From SZUA-217 sp036446835 (GTDB lineage Bacteria; Actinomycetota; Acidimicrobiia; Spongiisociales; ZC4RG35): 10,858 nucleotides of DNA. The stretch covers positions 1 through 10,858 of the forward strand of contig JAZFTT010000134.1 in assembly GCA_036446835.1 (NCBI GenBank), read 5' to 3'. Under the pieces are notes generated by a model, which ran no database searches, was not told the DNA's origin, and was given only the letters and a program-made list of their open reading frames with translations. This document shows, one piece after another, positions 1 to 6,692 of the stretch (within the stretch, counting starts at the first letter, position 1; each line of letters begins with the position of its first letter). A program made the translations under genes and the position numbers.

Positions 1-575
1 TCGATGCCGTTGTGGACCATCTTGACGAAATGACCGGCCCCACCTTCTCCTACCCAATCAACCGTCGGCGTACCGTCCGCCGCCCTGGCAGCAATGCCCT
101 TGAGCATGGCCTCGACGTGGGGCCATGCAGCCGGGTCCCCACCGGGCATTATCGACGGACCGTGACGGGCACCTTCCTCACCCCCGGAGATCCCAATTCC
201 GAGAAATCTGATTCCCTGCTTTGACAGTTCTCGGTAGCGGCGCTCGGTGTCGGTGAACTTCGAGTTGCCCCCATCGATGATGATGTCTCCATCCTCGAGC
301 AGTGGAACGAGGTCGCCGATGACGGCGTCGACAGCTGCTCCCGCCTTCACCATGAGAAGGACAACCCGGGGTGAGCCGAGCTGATCCACCATCTCATCGA
401 GGGTTGCCGCGGCGACCATTCTCTTGCCGACGGCAGGACCGGCCATGAAGTCGTCGGTCACCGAGGTGGTCCGGTTGTACACCGAGACCCGGTTGCCGGA
501 GTCGGCAAGATTGAGGGCGAGGTTGGCTCCCATCACAGCCAGGCCGACGACTCCTATGTCAGTAGATCGATTCAC
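1..575 (-). CDS. gnd: 6-phosphogluconate dehydrogenase, decarboxylating (N-terminal part, runs off the left edge)
   Basis: Oxidises 6-phosphogluconate to ribulose 5-phosphate and CO2, reducing NADP+, in the cytoplasmic oxidative pentose phosphate pathway. About 191 codons are present. The protein starts MNRSTDIGVVGLAVMG, the N-terminal dinucleotide-binding Rossmann motif. Near residues 130-145 it has the family substrate-binding stretch SGGEEGARHGPSIMPGG. At the window edge is the catalytic segment GAGHFVKMVHNGI, with the conserved Lys, His and Asn. The C-terminal helical domain is outside the window. GTG at 575 is the only start after an in-frame TAG and gives the usual N-terminal length. 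An AGGAGG overlaps this GTG and is too close to act as a normal ribosome binding site. A TAGCCT box six bases upstream suggests a leaderless message instead. Divergent from ppgK. The family assignment is secure. Confidence 0.95.
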   Translation of the reverse strand, partial: MNRSTDIGVVGLAVMGANLALNLADSGNRVSVYNRTTSVTDDFMAGPAVGKRMVAAATLDEMVDQLGSPRVVLLMVKAGAAVDAVIGDLVPLLEDGDIIIDGGNSKFTDTERRYRELSKQGIRFLGIGISGGEEGARHGPSIMPGGDPAAWPHVEAMLKGIAARAADGTPTVDWVGEGGAGHFVKMVHNGI

Positions 576-581
576 CTCCTG

Positions 582-587
582 AGGCTA
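582..587 (-). promoter_or_regulatory. Putative -10 box of gnd
   Basis: On the minus strand TAGCCT is followed by six bases and then the GTG start of gnd. This is the same geometry as at several other genes here (TANNNT, 6-8 bases, start codon) and fits a leaderless transcript. No convincing -35 was seen. Confidence 0.45.
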
Positions 588-601
588 TCGCCATATACCG
601 G

Positions 602-609
602 AAGCGCTT
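602..609. promoter_or_regulatory. AAGCGCTT palindrome in the gnd/ppgK divergent promoter region (candidate operator)
   Basis: A perfect 8-base palindrome lies between the putative -10 boxes of gnd and ppgK, where it would overlap the -35 zones of both. The AAGCGCTT core with a central CG is typical of LacI-family operators and cre-like catabolite sites. The flanking bases are not symmetric, so the site is short. A regulatory role is inference. Confidence 0.35.
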
Positions 610-618
610 AACCTTGCC

Positions 619-624
619 TACACT
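619..624 (+). promoter_or_regulatory. Putative -10 box of ppgK
   Basis: TACACT lies immediately before the TTG at 625 and six bases before an in-frame CTG at 631. If this is the -10 box, transcription would begin near 631, which conflicts with TTG 625 as the start. Either the box or the start is mis-assigned. Confidence 0.35.
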
Positions 625-1362
625 TTGAGCCTGATACGTGTTGGCATCGATATCGGCGGCTCCGCCATCAAGGGTGCTTTGGTTGACCTCGAGGATGGTT
701 CCCTCGTGGGTGATCGATTGAAGTTGGAGACTCCCCAGCCCGCTGATCCGGAGCGAATCGGAGACGCTGTTGCCACCCTGGTCGAAGATCTTGGCTACAC
801 CGGCCCGATCGGCATCGGTTTCCCGACGGTGGTAGCCAACGACGTGATACTGACGGCCAGCAACATAGACAGCTCATGGGTCGGCACAGACGCCGGTGAG
901 CTGTTCAGATCGAAGACCGGCTCGGAGGTGGCCATAGTCAACGACGCCGACGCTGCTGCCCTCTGTGAGGCACGCTACGGCGTGGCGAAAGGTGTCTCCG
1001 GTCTGGTGATCGTCCTCACTTTCGGTAGCGGGATAGGAAGTGGGCTTCTAGTGAACGGCGAGCTGGCTCGAAATGTCGAGCTTGGTGGTCTGGAACTCGA
1101 AGGGCATGCCCGGGCCGAATCCCACTTCTCCGCGAGGTCGAGAAGCCAGGAGAAGCTTTCTTGGGATGAGTGGGGGGCCAGGGCCAATCGGTACCTCGAC
1201 CATGTGAACTCGGTTTTTGCCCCGCAACTGATCGCAATTGGGGGTGGGGTCTCCAGAAAGTGGGACCGTTGGCGTGACCAGATCGACCCTTCGTTGCCCG
1301 TTGTCCGGGCCAGGTTCGCCAACAACGCAGGTATCGTCGGCGCGGCGACCCTCGTCGGCTAG
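625..1362 (+). CDS. ppgK: Polyphosphate glucokinase (ROK family)
   Basis: Phosphorylates glucose to glucose 6-phosphate using inorganic polyphosphate (often also ATP), in the cytoplasm; an actinobacterial alternative to ATP-only glucokinase. 245 residues, close to the family length. Visible are the phosphate-binding motif VGIDIGGSAIKGA (6-18), GIGFPT (63-68), the catalytic VNDADAA (105-111, with the Asn-Asp pair), LTFGSGIGSG (131-140), LSWDEW (178-183), IGGGVSRK (205-212) and a terminal NNAGIVGAA. It lacks the cysteine zinc motif of many ROK proteins, as PPGKs do. Where homologues I recall read ELGH, this protein has ELGG (152-155), losing the His expected to contact the sugar. The start is uncertain: TTG 625 has no clear ribosome binding site, and a CTG at 631 is an alternative. 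It ends 3 bases from the convergent hflX stop. The family is secure; specificity is inferred. Confidence 0.94.
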   Translation: MSLIRVGIDIGGSAIKGALVDLEDGSLVGDRLKLETPQPADPERIGDAVATLVEDLGYTGPIGIGFPTVVANDVILTASNIDSSWVGTDAGELFRSKTGSEVAIVNDADAAALCEARYGVAKGVSGLVIVLTFGSGIGSGLLVNGELARNVELGGLELEGHARAESHFSARSRSQEKLSWDEWGARANRYLDHVNSVFAPQLIAIGGGVSRKWDRWRDQIDPSLPVVRARFANNAGIVGAATLVG

Positions 1363-1370
1363 GAGCTAGC
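1358..1370. repeat. Short inverted repeat holding both convergent stop codons (ppgK/hflX)
   Basis: GCTAG, a 3-base loop, then CTAGC. The TAG of ppgK lies in the left arm and the TAG of hflX (read as CTA) in the right arm. There is no T-tract, so it is not a canonical intrinsic terminator, though it could form a small hairpin in either transcript. Confidence 0.5.
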
Positions 1371-2673
1371 GGGAGAACTCCATGAACCGGTCCGTCATCG
1401 GGGCTGGAACCCGGACATCGAGAACCGTTCCATGATCGTCGTGTTTCTCCTCGATGACATCGCCCAGGCGGTGGGCTGCCGCCACGATGTCGCCGCGATC
1501 GTAAGGGACCGTCAGCGTGAGTGTCACCATCTGACGGCTGACCGCCTCGGCCAAGGCAGAGACCAGCTCCTCCAGACCCTCGTTGTTGAGAGCGGAGATC
1601 AGAACGGCATCTGGATAGAGGTTCTCAACGCGGCTCAGTTGGACATCTGACAGGGCGTCGGACTTGTTGAACACGAGGAGTTGTGGAATCTCGTTCGCAT
1701 CGATCTCCTCGAGCACCTCGCGGACCGCGTCAATCTGACCCGTTGGCTGGTCGTCGGTGGCGTCAACCAAGTGAATCAGGAGGTCGGCTTCGTTGGCCTC
1801 GGCGAGGGTGGACTGAAAAGACTCGATGAGGCCATGGGGAAGTCGGCGCACAAACCCGACGGTGTCGGCGAGCAGGACACTCTGGTTGTCGGGGAGGTCG
1901 AGTCGTCGCACGGTCGGGTCGAGGGTGACAAAGAGGCGATCCTCCACCAGGGCGTCGGCATCGGTCAATGCGTTGAGAAGAGTGGACTTGCCGGCATTGG
2001 TGTAGCCAACGATGGCGACCTGGGGAATCTCGGACTTCCTTCGCTGTTTCCGCTGCGTCTCGCGATGACTTGCAGCCTTCTTCAGCTCTCTCTCCAGCTT
2101 GGAGATTCGCTGAAGGATGCGCCGCCTGTCGGTTTCCAGCTTGGTTTCGCCAGGGCCCCTGGTTCCGATGCCGGCGCCCTGCTGGGATAGGACCTTGCCC
2201 TGACCGCGAAGACGCGGGAGGGTGTAGCGAAGCAGGGCCAGCTCAACCTGGAGTGCGCCCACCTTGGTGGTCGCATGCTGGGCGAAGATGTCGAGGATCA
2301 ATGCCTCCCGGTCGACAACGTCGCAGTGGAACACTTGAGACAGGTTGCGCTGCTGAGCAGGAGAGAGCGGGTGATCGAAAACGATGACGTCGATATCGAG
2401 TGCAGTAGTCAGGCTTGCCAGCTCACTTGCCTTGCCCGATCCGATGTAGGTGGCCGGATCGATGCGCTCCCTCTTGACCAGCTCCTGATCGACCGGGTCG
2501 GACCCGGCGGTGTCGGTGAGTAATGAGAGTTCGTCGAGAGAGCGCTGCTCCTCGGCCGTTGTCATGCCGGGCAGCTGAACCCCGATGAGGAAGGCTCGCT
2601 GAACAGCGACTTCGAGGTCGGTGACGGTCGCTGTGAGTCGGCGGCCTCGACGGGAAAGGTGCTCTCGAGTCAT
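1366..2673 (-). CDS. hflX: GTPase HflX
   Basis: Ribosome-associated GTPase of the OBG/HflX superfamily that splits stalled or stressed 70S ribosomes; cytoplasmic. 435 residues, a usual length. The N-terminal HflX domain (about 25-190) includes IDPATYIGSGK (71-81) and the GAGIGTRGPGETKLETDRR signature (166-184). A charged coiled segment (about 185-215) leads into the G domain: P-loop GYTNAGKS (223-230), switch I DPT (252-254), DTVGF (270-274), NKSD (336-339) and SAL (360-362). A C-terminal beta-rich domain ends at the stop. ATG 2673 is used, but no good ribosome binding site is visible upstream. An unrecognised gene on the same strand ends 69 bases upstream, so the two may be co-transcribed. 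Tail to tail with ppgK. Confidence 0.96.
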   Translation of the reverse strand: MTREHLSRRGRRLTATVTDLEVAVQRAFLIGVQLPGMTTAEEQRSLDELSLLTDTAGSDPVDQELVKRERIDPATYIGSGKASELASLTTALDIDVIVFDHPLSPAQQRNLSQVFHCDVVDREALILDIFAQHATTKVGALQVELALLRYTLPRLRGQGKVLSQQGAGIGTRGPGETKLETDRRRILQRISKLERELKKAASHRETQRKQRRKSEIPQVAIVGYTNAGKSTLLNALTDADALVEDRLFVTLDPTVRRLDLPDNQSVLLADTVGFVRRLPHGLIESFQSTLAEANEADLLIHLVDATDDQPTGQIDAVREVLEEIDANEIPQLLVFNKSDALSDVQLSRVENLYPDAVLISALNNEGLEELVSALAEAVSRQMVTLTLTVPYDRGDIVAAAHRLGDVIEEKHDDHGTVLDVRVPAPMTDRFMEFSR

Positions 2674-2742
2674 CAGATAGAAGCCTGTCGGATGGCTAGA
2701 TGATCGTCCCGACGCTTCCGAAAGGCGGTGTGATTAATCGTT

Positions 2743-3051
2743 CTAGAGATACTGGCCCTCGTCGCCAACGTGCTCGAGCTCCTCCTCGGCGATGATCTGA
2801 GACTCGCGCACAGCAATGACGGGCATGCCGTTTGGAGGCCAGATGAATCGCCAGGCGCCTGTGGGAACGGCCCAGAAACGCTGACCGGTGAGGACGTCGA
2901 CGAGGGCGAGCGCATCGTTCCCGTCCTTGGTCCCGACGGGGACGAGCAGACCGGAACGGGTGGTGGCGTCGTCGGGAGTTTGCCCAACTCGCCAGCCACC
3001 CATGACCTTGTATCCGTTGTCGTGGAAGATAGGCAAGTCCGTTTCGGGCAT
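2743..3051 (-). CDS. Hypothetical protein, 102 residues
   Basis: I do not recognise this family. The protein starts MPETDLPIFHDNGYKVMGGW. It has a tryptophan-rich middle (GQRFWAVP, AWRFIWPPNGMP) and an acidic C-terminus (EEELEHVGDEGQYL). There is no signal peptide, membrane segment or cysteine pattern. Third codon positions are mostly G or C, as in the neighbouring real genes, which favours this strand over the open reading frame lying opposite. The ATG at 3051 was chosen because the residues upstream to 3162 overlap the maeB start and look non-coding. No clear ribosome binding site is present. It lies upstream of hflX on the same strand and diverges from maeB with 99 bases between starts. 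Confidence 0.6.
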   Translation of the reverse strand: MPETDLPIFHDNGYKVMGGWRVGQTPDDATTRSGLLVPVGTKDGNDALALVDVLTGQRFWAVPTGAWRFIWPPNGMPVIAVRESQIIAEEELEHVGDEGQYL

Positions 3052-3137
3052 ATGGGTTCTATTCTCGCAGGAGATCGGGCCAACTGCTATTTGTGGCCCG
3101 CGAATTGTCGTCCGAATCCGCTTCCTCGCCAGGTCGA

Positions 3138-3143
3138 TAGGGT
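3138..3143 (+). promoter_or_regulatory. Putative -10 box of maeB
   Basis: TAGGGT is followed by seven bases and the ATG of maeB at 3151. There is no Shine-Dalgarno sequence in the seven bases. This fits a leaderless transcript starting at or next to the ATG. Confidence 0.45.
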
Positions 3144-3150
3144 TCGCCCC

Positions 3151-5424
3151 ATGGCCAAGCAACCACAGTTCTCAGAGGCACTCGATTACCACGAGAACCC
3201 TCGTCCCGGGAAATTGGAGATTCGCTCCACGAAGCCGACCGCCACCCAGTCCGACCTCAGTCTCGCCTACACACCGGGTGTCGCCGAGCCCTGTCTGGCG
3301 ATAGCCGACGATCCCGATGCAGCGTTTCGCTACACGAATCGTGGCAATCTGGTTGCCGTTGTCTCCAATGGAACCGCCGTTTTGGGCTTGGGCAACATAG
3401 GCCCTCTGGCCGGAAAACCGGTGATGGAGGGAAAGGCGGTGCTTTTCAAGCGGTTTGCCGACATCGACGTTTTTGATCTCGAGATCGATGCCCCCGACCC
3501 CGAAGACGTCATCCGTTTCTGTGAGCTGCTCGCACCGACAGTTGGAGGGATCAACCTCGAAGACATCAAGGCCCCGGAGTGCTTCTACATCGAGGAGACC
3601 CTCCGTGAGCGTCTCGACATCCCTGTGTTCCATGACGACCAGCACGGCACGGCCATCATCAGCGGGGCTGCATTTCTCAACGCACTCGACCTCACCGGAC
3701 GTGATATCGCTCAGACGAGGGTCGTCTTCTCGGGGGCCGGAGCCGCAGGTGTGGCTACTGCGCGTTTCTTCATCGAACTCGGTGTGGACCGCGCCAACAT
3801 CGTCATGACCGACTCCCGGGGAGTGATCCATGATGGGAGGGACGACCTCAACGACATCAAGCGCGAGTTCGCGGTGGAGACGGAGGCGAGGACTCTCGAT
3901 GACGCCATGGTCGGGGCGGACGCCTTCGTCGGGGTTTCTGTCGCCGGGACGGTGACCAAGGAAATGGTCCGGTCGATGGCCGACCGGCCCATCGTGTTCG
4001 CCCTCGCCAACCCCGACCCCGAAATCACCTATCCCGACGCCAAGGCGGCCCGAGATGATGTCGTCATGGCAACCGGTCGCAGCGACTATCCGAATCAGGT
4101 CAACAATGTTCTCGGCTTCCCCTTCATTTTTCGGGGCGCGCTCGACGTGCGGGCGAGGGGTGTGTCGGAGGGAATGAAAGTAGCCGCTGCCATGGGTTTG
4201 GCTGATCTCGCCCGTGAGCCGGTCCCGGATTCGGTCTTGAGTGCCTATGACATGGACCGGCTCTCATTTGGGATCGAGTATCTGATCCCCAAGCCCTTCG
4301 ATCCGAGAGTTCTCTGGACGATCGCCCCCGCTGTGGCCAAGGCTGCGGTTGACGAGGGGCTTGCCCGAGCCCCGATCACCGATTTCGACGCATATCGCGA
4401 CCAACTGCGCGCCAGGTTCCGTGCCTCCTATGGATTGATCACATCCATCACCACACGGGCAATGGAACAGCCGAAGCGGGTGGCCTATCCGCACGCCCAC
4501 GACCTGAGAATCATCCGGGCAGCAAGACGTGTCGCCGATGAGGGAATAGGCAGTCCGATTCTCTTGGGTGACGGGGAGATAATCGAGTCTCTTGCTACGG
4601 ACGCCGGTATCTCCATCGAGGGGATGGAGGTCATCGATCCGGTCTCAGAGGACTCAGACCGTTTGCGATATGCCGTGGTGCTCGAGGAGCTGCGCCGGGG
4701 CCGGGGTCTGTCGCTTCATGACGCTGAGGAGCAGGTGGCCGATCCGAACATGTATGCGTGTCTCATGGTGAGAGAGGGCGCGGCCGACGCCGTTCTTGGG
4801 GGTCTCACTACCTACTACCCGGAGACGATCAGACCTGCTCTCCAGGTTCTCAACGTCGAGGAGGGGCGCTCGATTGTCTCCTCCGTCTACATGGTGGTTA
4901 TGGGAGGGGCTCCCTTCTTCTTCGCTGATTGTGCGGTGAACATCGAGCCCACCGCCGAACAACTCGCGGAGATAGCTGTGGCCGCTGTTGACATCGCGCA
5001 GAGGGACTTTCACCGTGACCCCCGCGTTGCCTTTATCAGCTATTCGGACTTCGGGTCGGCGGGGGGAGCAGAGCCTGCCAGGGTGCGCAAGGCGCTGGAG
5101 TTGTTCAGGAGGGCCCGGCCGGACGTGCCGGCCGACGGAGAGATGCAGGCAGATTCCGCAGTGGTGAGCGAGTTGCTCGAGCGAAGACGCCCGGGTGGGT
5201 CTTTGCCCCAGACCGCCAACGTTCTGGTGTTCCCCAACCTGACCGCCGCCAACGCGTCATACAAGTTGTTGAACCGTCTCGCCGGCGCCGAGGTGATCGG
5301 CCCGATCCTGAGCGGCCTCTCCAAGACGGTTCACGTCCTCCAACGCGACGCCTCCGTCAACGACGTCGTCAACATGACCGCCATTGCAGTGGCCGAAGCT
5401 CAGCGTCGCGAATCGCCGTCCTAA
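3151..5424 (+). CDS. maeB: NADP-dependent malic enzyme with C-terminal phosphotransacetylase-like domain
   Basis: Oxidatively decarboxylates malate to pyruvate and CO2, making NADPH; cytoplasmic, anaplerotic and NADPH supply. 757 residues, matching the long two-domain MaeB class. Malic N-domain: SLAYTPGVAEPC (Tyr40), GKAVLFKRFADIDVFDLEID (catalytic Lys95), NLEDIKAPECF (135-145, metal-binding Glu/Asp) and HDDQHGTAI (161-169). NAD(P) domain: FSGAGAAG (193-200) and QVNNVLGFPFIFRGAL. From about residue 430 comes the PTA-like domain: GGLTTYYPETIRPALQVL, FFFADCAVNIEPTAEQLAEIA and VAFISYSDFGS. In characterised homologues this domain is regulatory (acetyl-CoA sensing) rather than catalytic. The frame stays open upstream to 2770, but those residues mirror the opposite-strand gene. 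ATG 3151 gives the family N-terminus and follows a TAGGGT box. NADP preference is inferred from the class. Confidence 0.97.
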   Translation: MAKQPQFSEALDYHENPRPGKLEIRSTKPTATQSDLSLAYTPGVAEPCLAIADDPDAAFRYTNRGNLVAVVSNGTAVLGLGNIGPLAGKPVMEGKAVLFKRFADIDVFDLEIDAPDPEDVIRFCELLAPTVGGINLEDIKAPECFYIEETLRERLDIPVFHDDQHGTAIISGAAFLNALDLTGRDIAQTRVVFSGAGAAGVATARFFIELGVDRANIVMTDSRGVIHDGRDDLNDIKREFAVETEARTLDDAMVGADAFVGVSVAGTVTKEMVRSMADRPIVFALANPDPEITYPDAKAARDDVVMATGRSDYPNQVNNVLGFPFIFRGALDVRARGVSEGMKVAAAMGLADLAREPVPDSVLSAYDMDRLSFGIEYLIPKPFDPRVLWTIAPAVAKAAVDEGLARAPITDFDAYRDQLRARFRASYGLITSITTRAMEQPKRVAYPHAHDLRIIRAARRVADEGIGSPILLGDGEIIESLATDAGISIEGMEVIDPVSEDSDRLRYAVVLEELRRGRGLSLHDAEEQVADPNMYACLMVREGAADAVLGGLTTYYPETIRPALQVLNVEEGRSIVSSVYMVVMGGAPFFFADCAVNIEPTAEQLAEIAVAAVDIAQRDFHRDPRVAFISYSDFGSAGGAEPARVRKALELFRRARPDVPADGEMQADSAVVSELLERRRPGGSLPQTANVLVFPNLTAANASYKLLNRLAGAEVIGPILSGLSKTVHVLQRDASVNDVVNMTAIAVAEAQRRESPS

Positions 5425-5435
5425 AACTCAGGACG
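5417..5435. terminator. Possible weak bidirectional hairpin between maeB and the FNR-like gene
   Basis: CGTCCT and AGGACG form a perfect 6-base stem around a 7-base loop that contains the end of the maeB stop codon. It lies between two convergent genes. No T-run follows on either strand, so it does not meet the usual intrinsic terminator pattern. Confidence 0.3.
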
Positions 5436-5439
5436 ACTA

Positions 5440-6660
5440 TCAGTGGTCGCGCCAGTACTCCTCGTAGTGGACGTTCCCCCGCTGTCTGGGACGGTCGATG
5501 ATGAAGCCCTTCTCATGAAGAAGTTCACTGACTCCGACCCGCTCGGGGAATTGCAGCGAACCGTCGTCACTCTGCTTGGGCAGTCCGATCATCGCCGGGT
5601 TGCCGCATAGGAAGGCGTGGGTATGGACCGGATCGAGCGGCGCCCCGAGTTCGTCCTCGAGGCGGCCCGAGGTGATCAGGTCCTGGATGTAGAGCTTGTT
5701 CCCCTCGTTCTCGGGTTCACGGGTGGTGAGGGCGACATGGCGGTAGTTGGGATGTCGGTTCTCGACCGTGGCGTGTTGCGACCTGTAGGCAAGGTCTCGT
5801 CGATAACGGACACACACCACTGAGACGATCTTGCCCTGGTGGCCGTTTCTGAGCAGTTCGGCCGTCATCGCGTTGTGGGGCGCTTCGCCGGTTCCGGTGG
5901 CGAGAAGGACCAGGTTGTCGGTCGGCTGCACGCCGTCGAGAGTGTACCGGCCGGTGAACTTGCGGCCCATGTAGATGCGATCCCCAACCAACCTGGTGAA
6001 GATCCGTGGTGTCAGAGCCGGGATCTCCTTCTCATCCGGACGCACCTGCACGACGTAGAATTCGACGTCAGCCGGATGAGCCTCTACGAGATTCCCATCG
6101 CCGCCGACAATCGAACTTGCGACCGAGTATGACCGTCTTGCCATCTTCTCGATCTGCTCCTGGTCGTCCTCGAAGTCTTCCATCGCCTCGTCGGCGCGTG
6201 GCTCCCAGAATCCAAGGCCCAGCGTTGTGTACTGACCGGGCTTGAACGGCTTGATCGGCTCGTCCGGCGTGACCTTGATCACCCAGAGGTCCGGACTGTG
6301 TGCCCTGATGTCGGTAACAGTCGCGTTGTAGTAGTCGTTGCGGAGTCGGGCGATGCGGTCTTCTGGCGATTCGATCTCGTAGAAGACAAGGAGTTTGGAG
6401 AGAACATCGGTGGTAGCGGTGAGCGCTTCGTCGTCCCACCCACCGGTTCGGGTCACAGTCACCAGGTTGGAGAGGACATGGATGTTTTCTATCTGCTCGT
6501 CGATGGCGAATAGGCGCTGTGCGAGCAGTTCAGGCGGTGATTCGGTGTTGTCCGGTGGTCCGGGGAAGGAGAAACCGTCCTGACCCGTCAGGGTTCGATC
6601 CAGGTCGAAAAGAGCCGTTTCCCCGACCAGGGTGACAACAACTTCGATTAGCTGGCCCAT
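5440..6660 (-). CDS. Ferredoxin-NADP reductase-like flavoprotein with N-terminal Nfu/NifU-N-like domain
   Basis: Predicted FAD enzyme moving electrons between NADP(H) and a ferredoxin- or flavodoxin-type carrier; cytoplasmic. 406 residues, about 100-150 longer than plain Fpr enzymes. Residues about 105-406 are the FNR module: KPFKPGQYTTLGLG (137-150), FAD motif RRSYSVASS (175-183), NADP motif LLATGTGEAP (252-261), FLCGNPAMIG (350-359) and C-terminal GNVHYEEYW (395-403). A long acidic insert (EAMEDFEDDQEQIEKM, 158-173) precedes the FAD motif. Residues 1-95 resemble the Nfu N-terminal domain: a TALFDLDRTL strand, SPPELLAQRLFAID, then NLVTVTRTGGWDDE. The CxxC of true Nfu scaffolds is absent. ATG 6660 is preferred over an upstream in-frame GTG (6699), because a TAGGTT box lies eight bases before it. 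The FNR call is secure; the Nfu-N call is motif-based. Confidence 0.9.
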   Translation of the reverse strand: MGQLIEVVVTLVGETALFDLDRTLTGQDGFSFPGPPDNTESPPELLAQRLFAIDEQIENIHVLSNLVTVTRTGGWDDEALTATTDVLSKLLVFYEIESPEDRIARLRNDYYNATVTDIRAHSPDLWVIKVTPDEPIKPFKPGQYTTLGLGFWEPRADEAMEDFEDDQEQIEKMARRSYSVASSIVGGDGNLVEAHPADVEFYVVQVRPDEKEIPALTPRIFTRLVGDRIYMGRKFTGRYTLDGVQPTDNLVLLATGTGEAPHNAMTAELLRNGHQGKIVSVVCVRYRRDLAYRSQHATVENRHPNYRHVALTTREPENEGNKLYIQDLITSGRLEDELGAPLDPVHTHAFLCGNPAMIGLPKQSDDGSLQFPERVGVSELLHEKGFIIDRPRQRGNVHYEEYWRDH

Positions 6661-6668
6661 CGACCGCC

Positions 6669-6674
6669 AACCTA
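6669..6674 (-). promoter_or_regulatory. Putative -10 box of the Nfu-N/FNR gene
   Basis: On the minus strand TAGGTT is followed by eight bases and then ATG 6660. The box is shared with the start region of the divergent DUF385-type gene. No Shine-Dalgarno sequence is seen. Confidence 0.4.
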
Positions 6675-6692
6675 CAGACGGGAACACACTTC

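Noticed and set aside
975..1325. Long minus-strand open frame inside ppgK
   Set aside because: Antisense shadow of a well-recognised gene; its own residues are low-complexity Ser/Pro/Arg-rich without motifs.
2770..3150. N-terminal extension of the malic enzyme: the frame is open upstream to 2770, giving 884 residues
   Set aside because: The extra residues have no family match, mirror the opposite-strand 102-residue gene, and MaeB proteins normally start near MAKQPQFSEALDYH. ATG 3151 gives 757 residues, the expected length.
3052..3162. Upstream extension (37 residues) of the hypothetical minus-strand gene to an ATG at 3162
   Set aside because: It would overlap the maeB start and is Arg-rich with no protein-like pattern; ATG 3051 is more economical.
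5417..5435. Strong intrinsic terminator between maeB and the FNR-like gene
   Set aside because: Stem of six bases only and no T-tract on either strand; kept only as a weak candidate.
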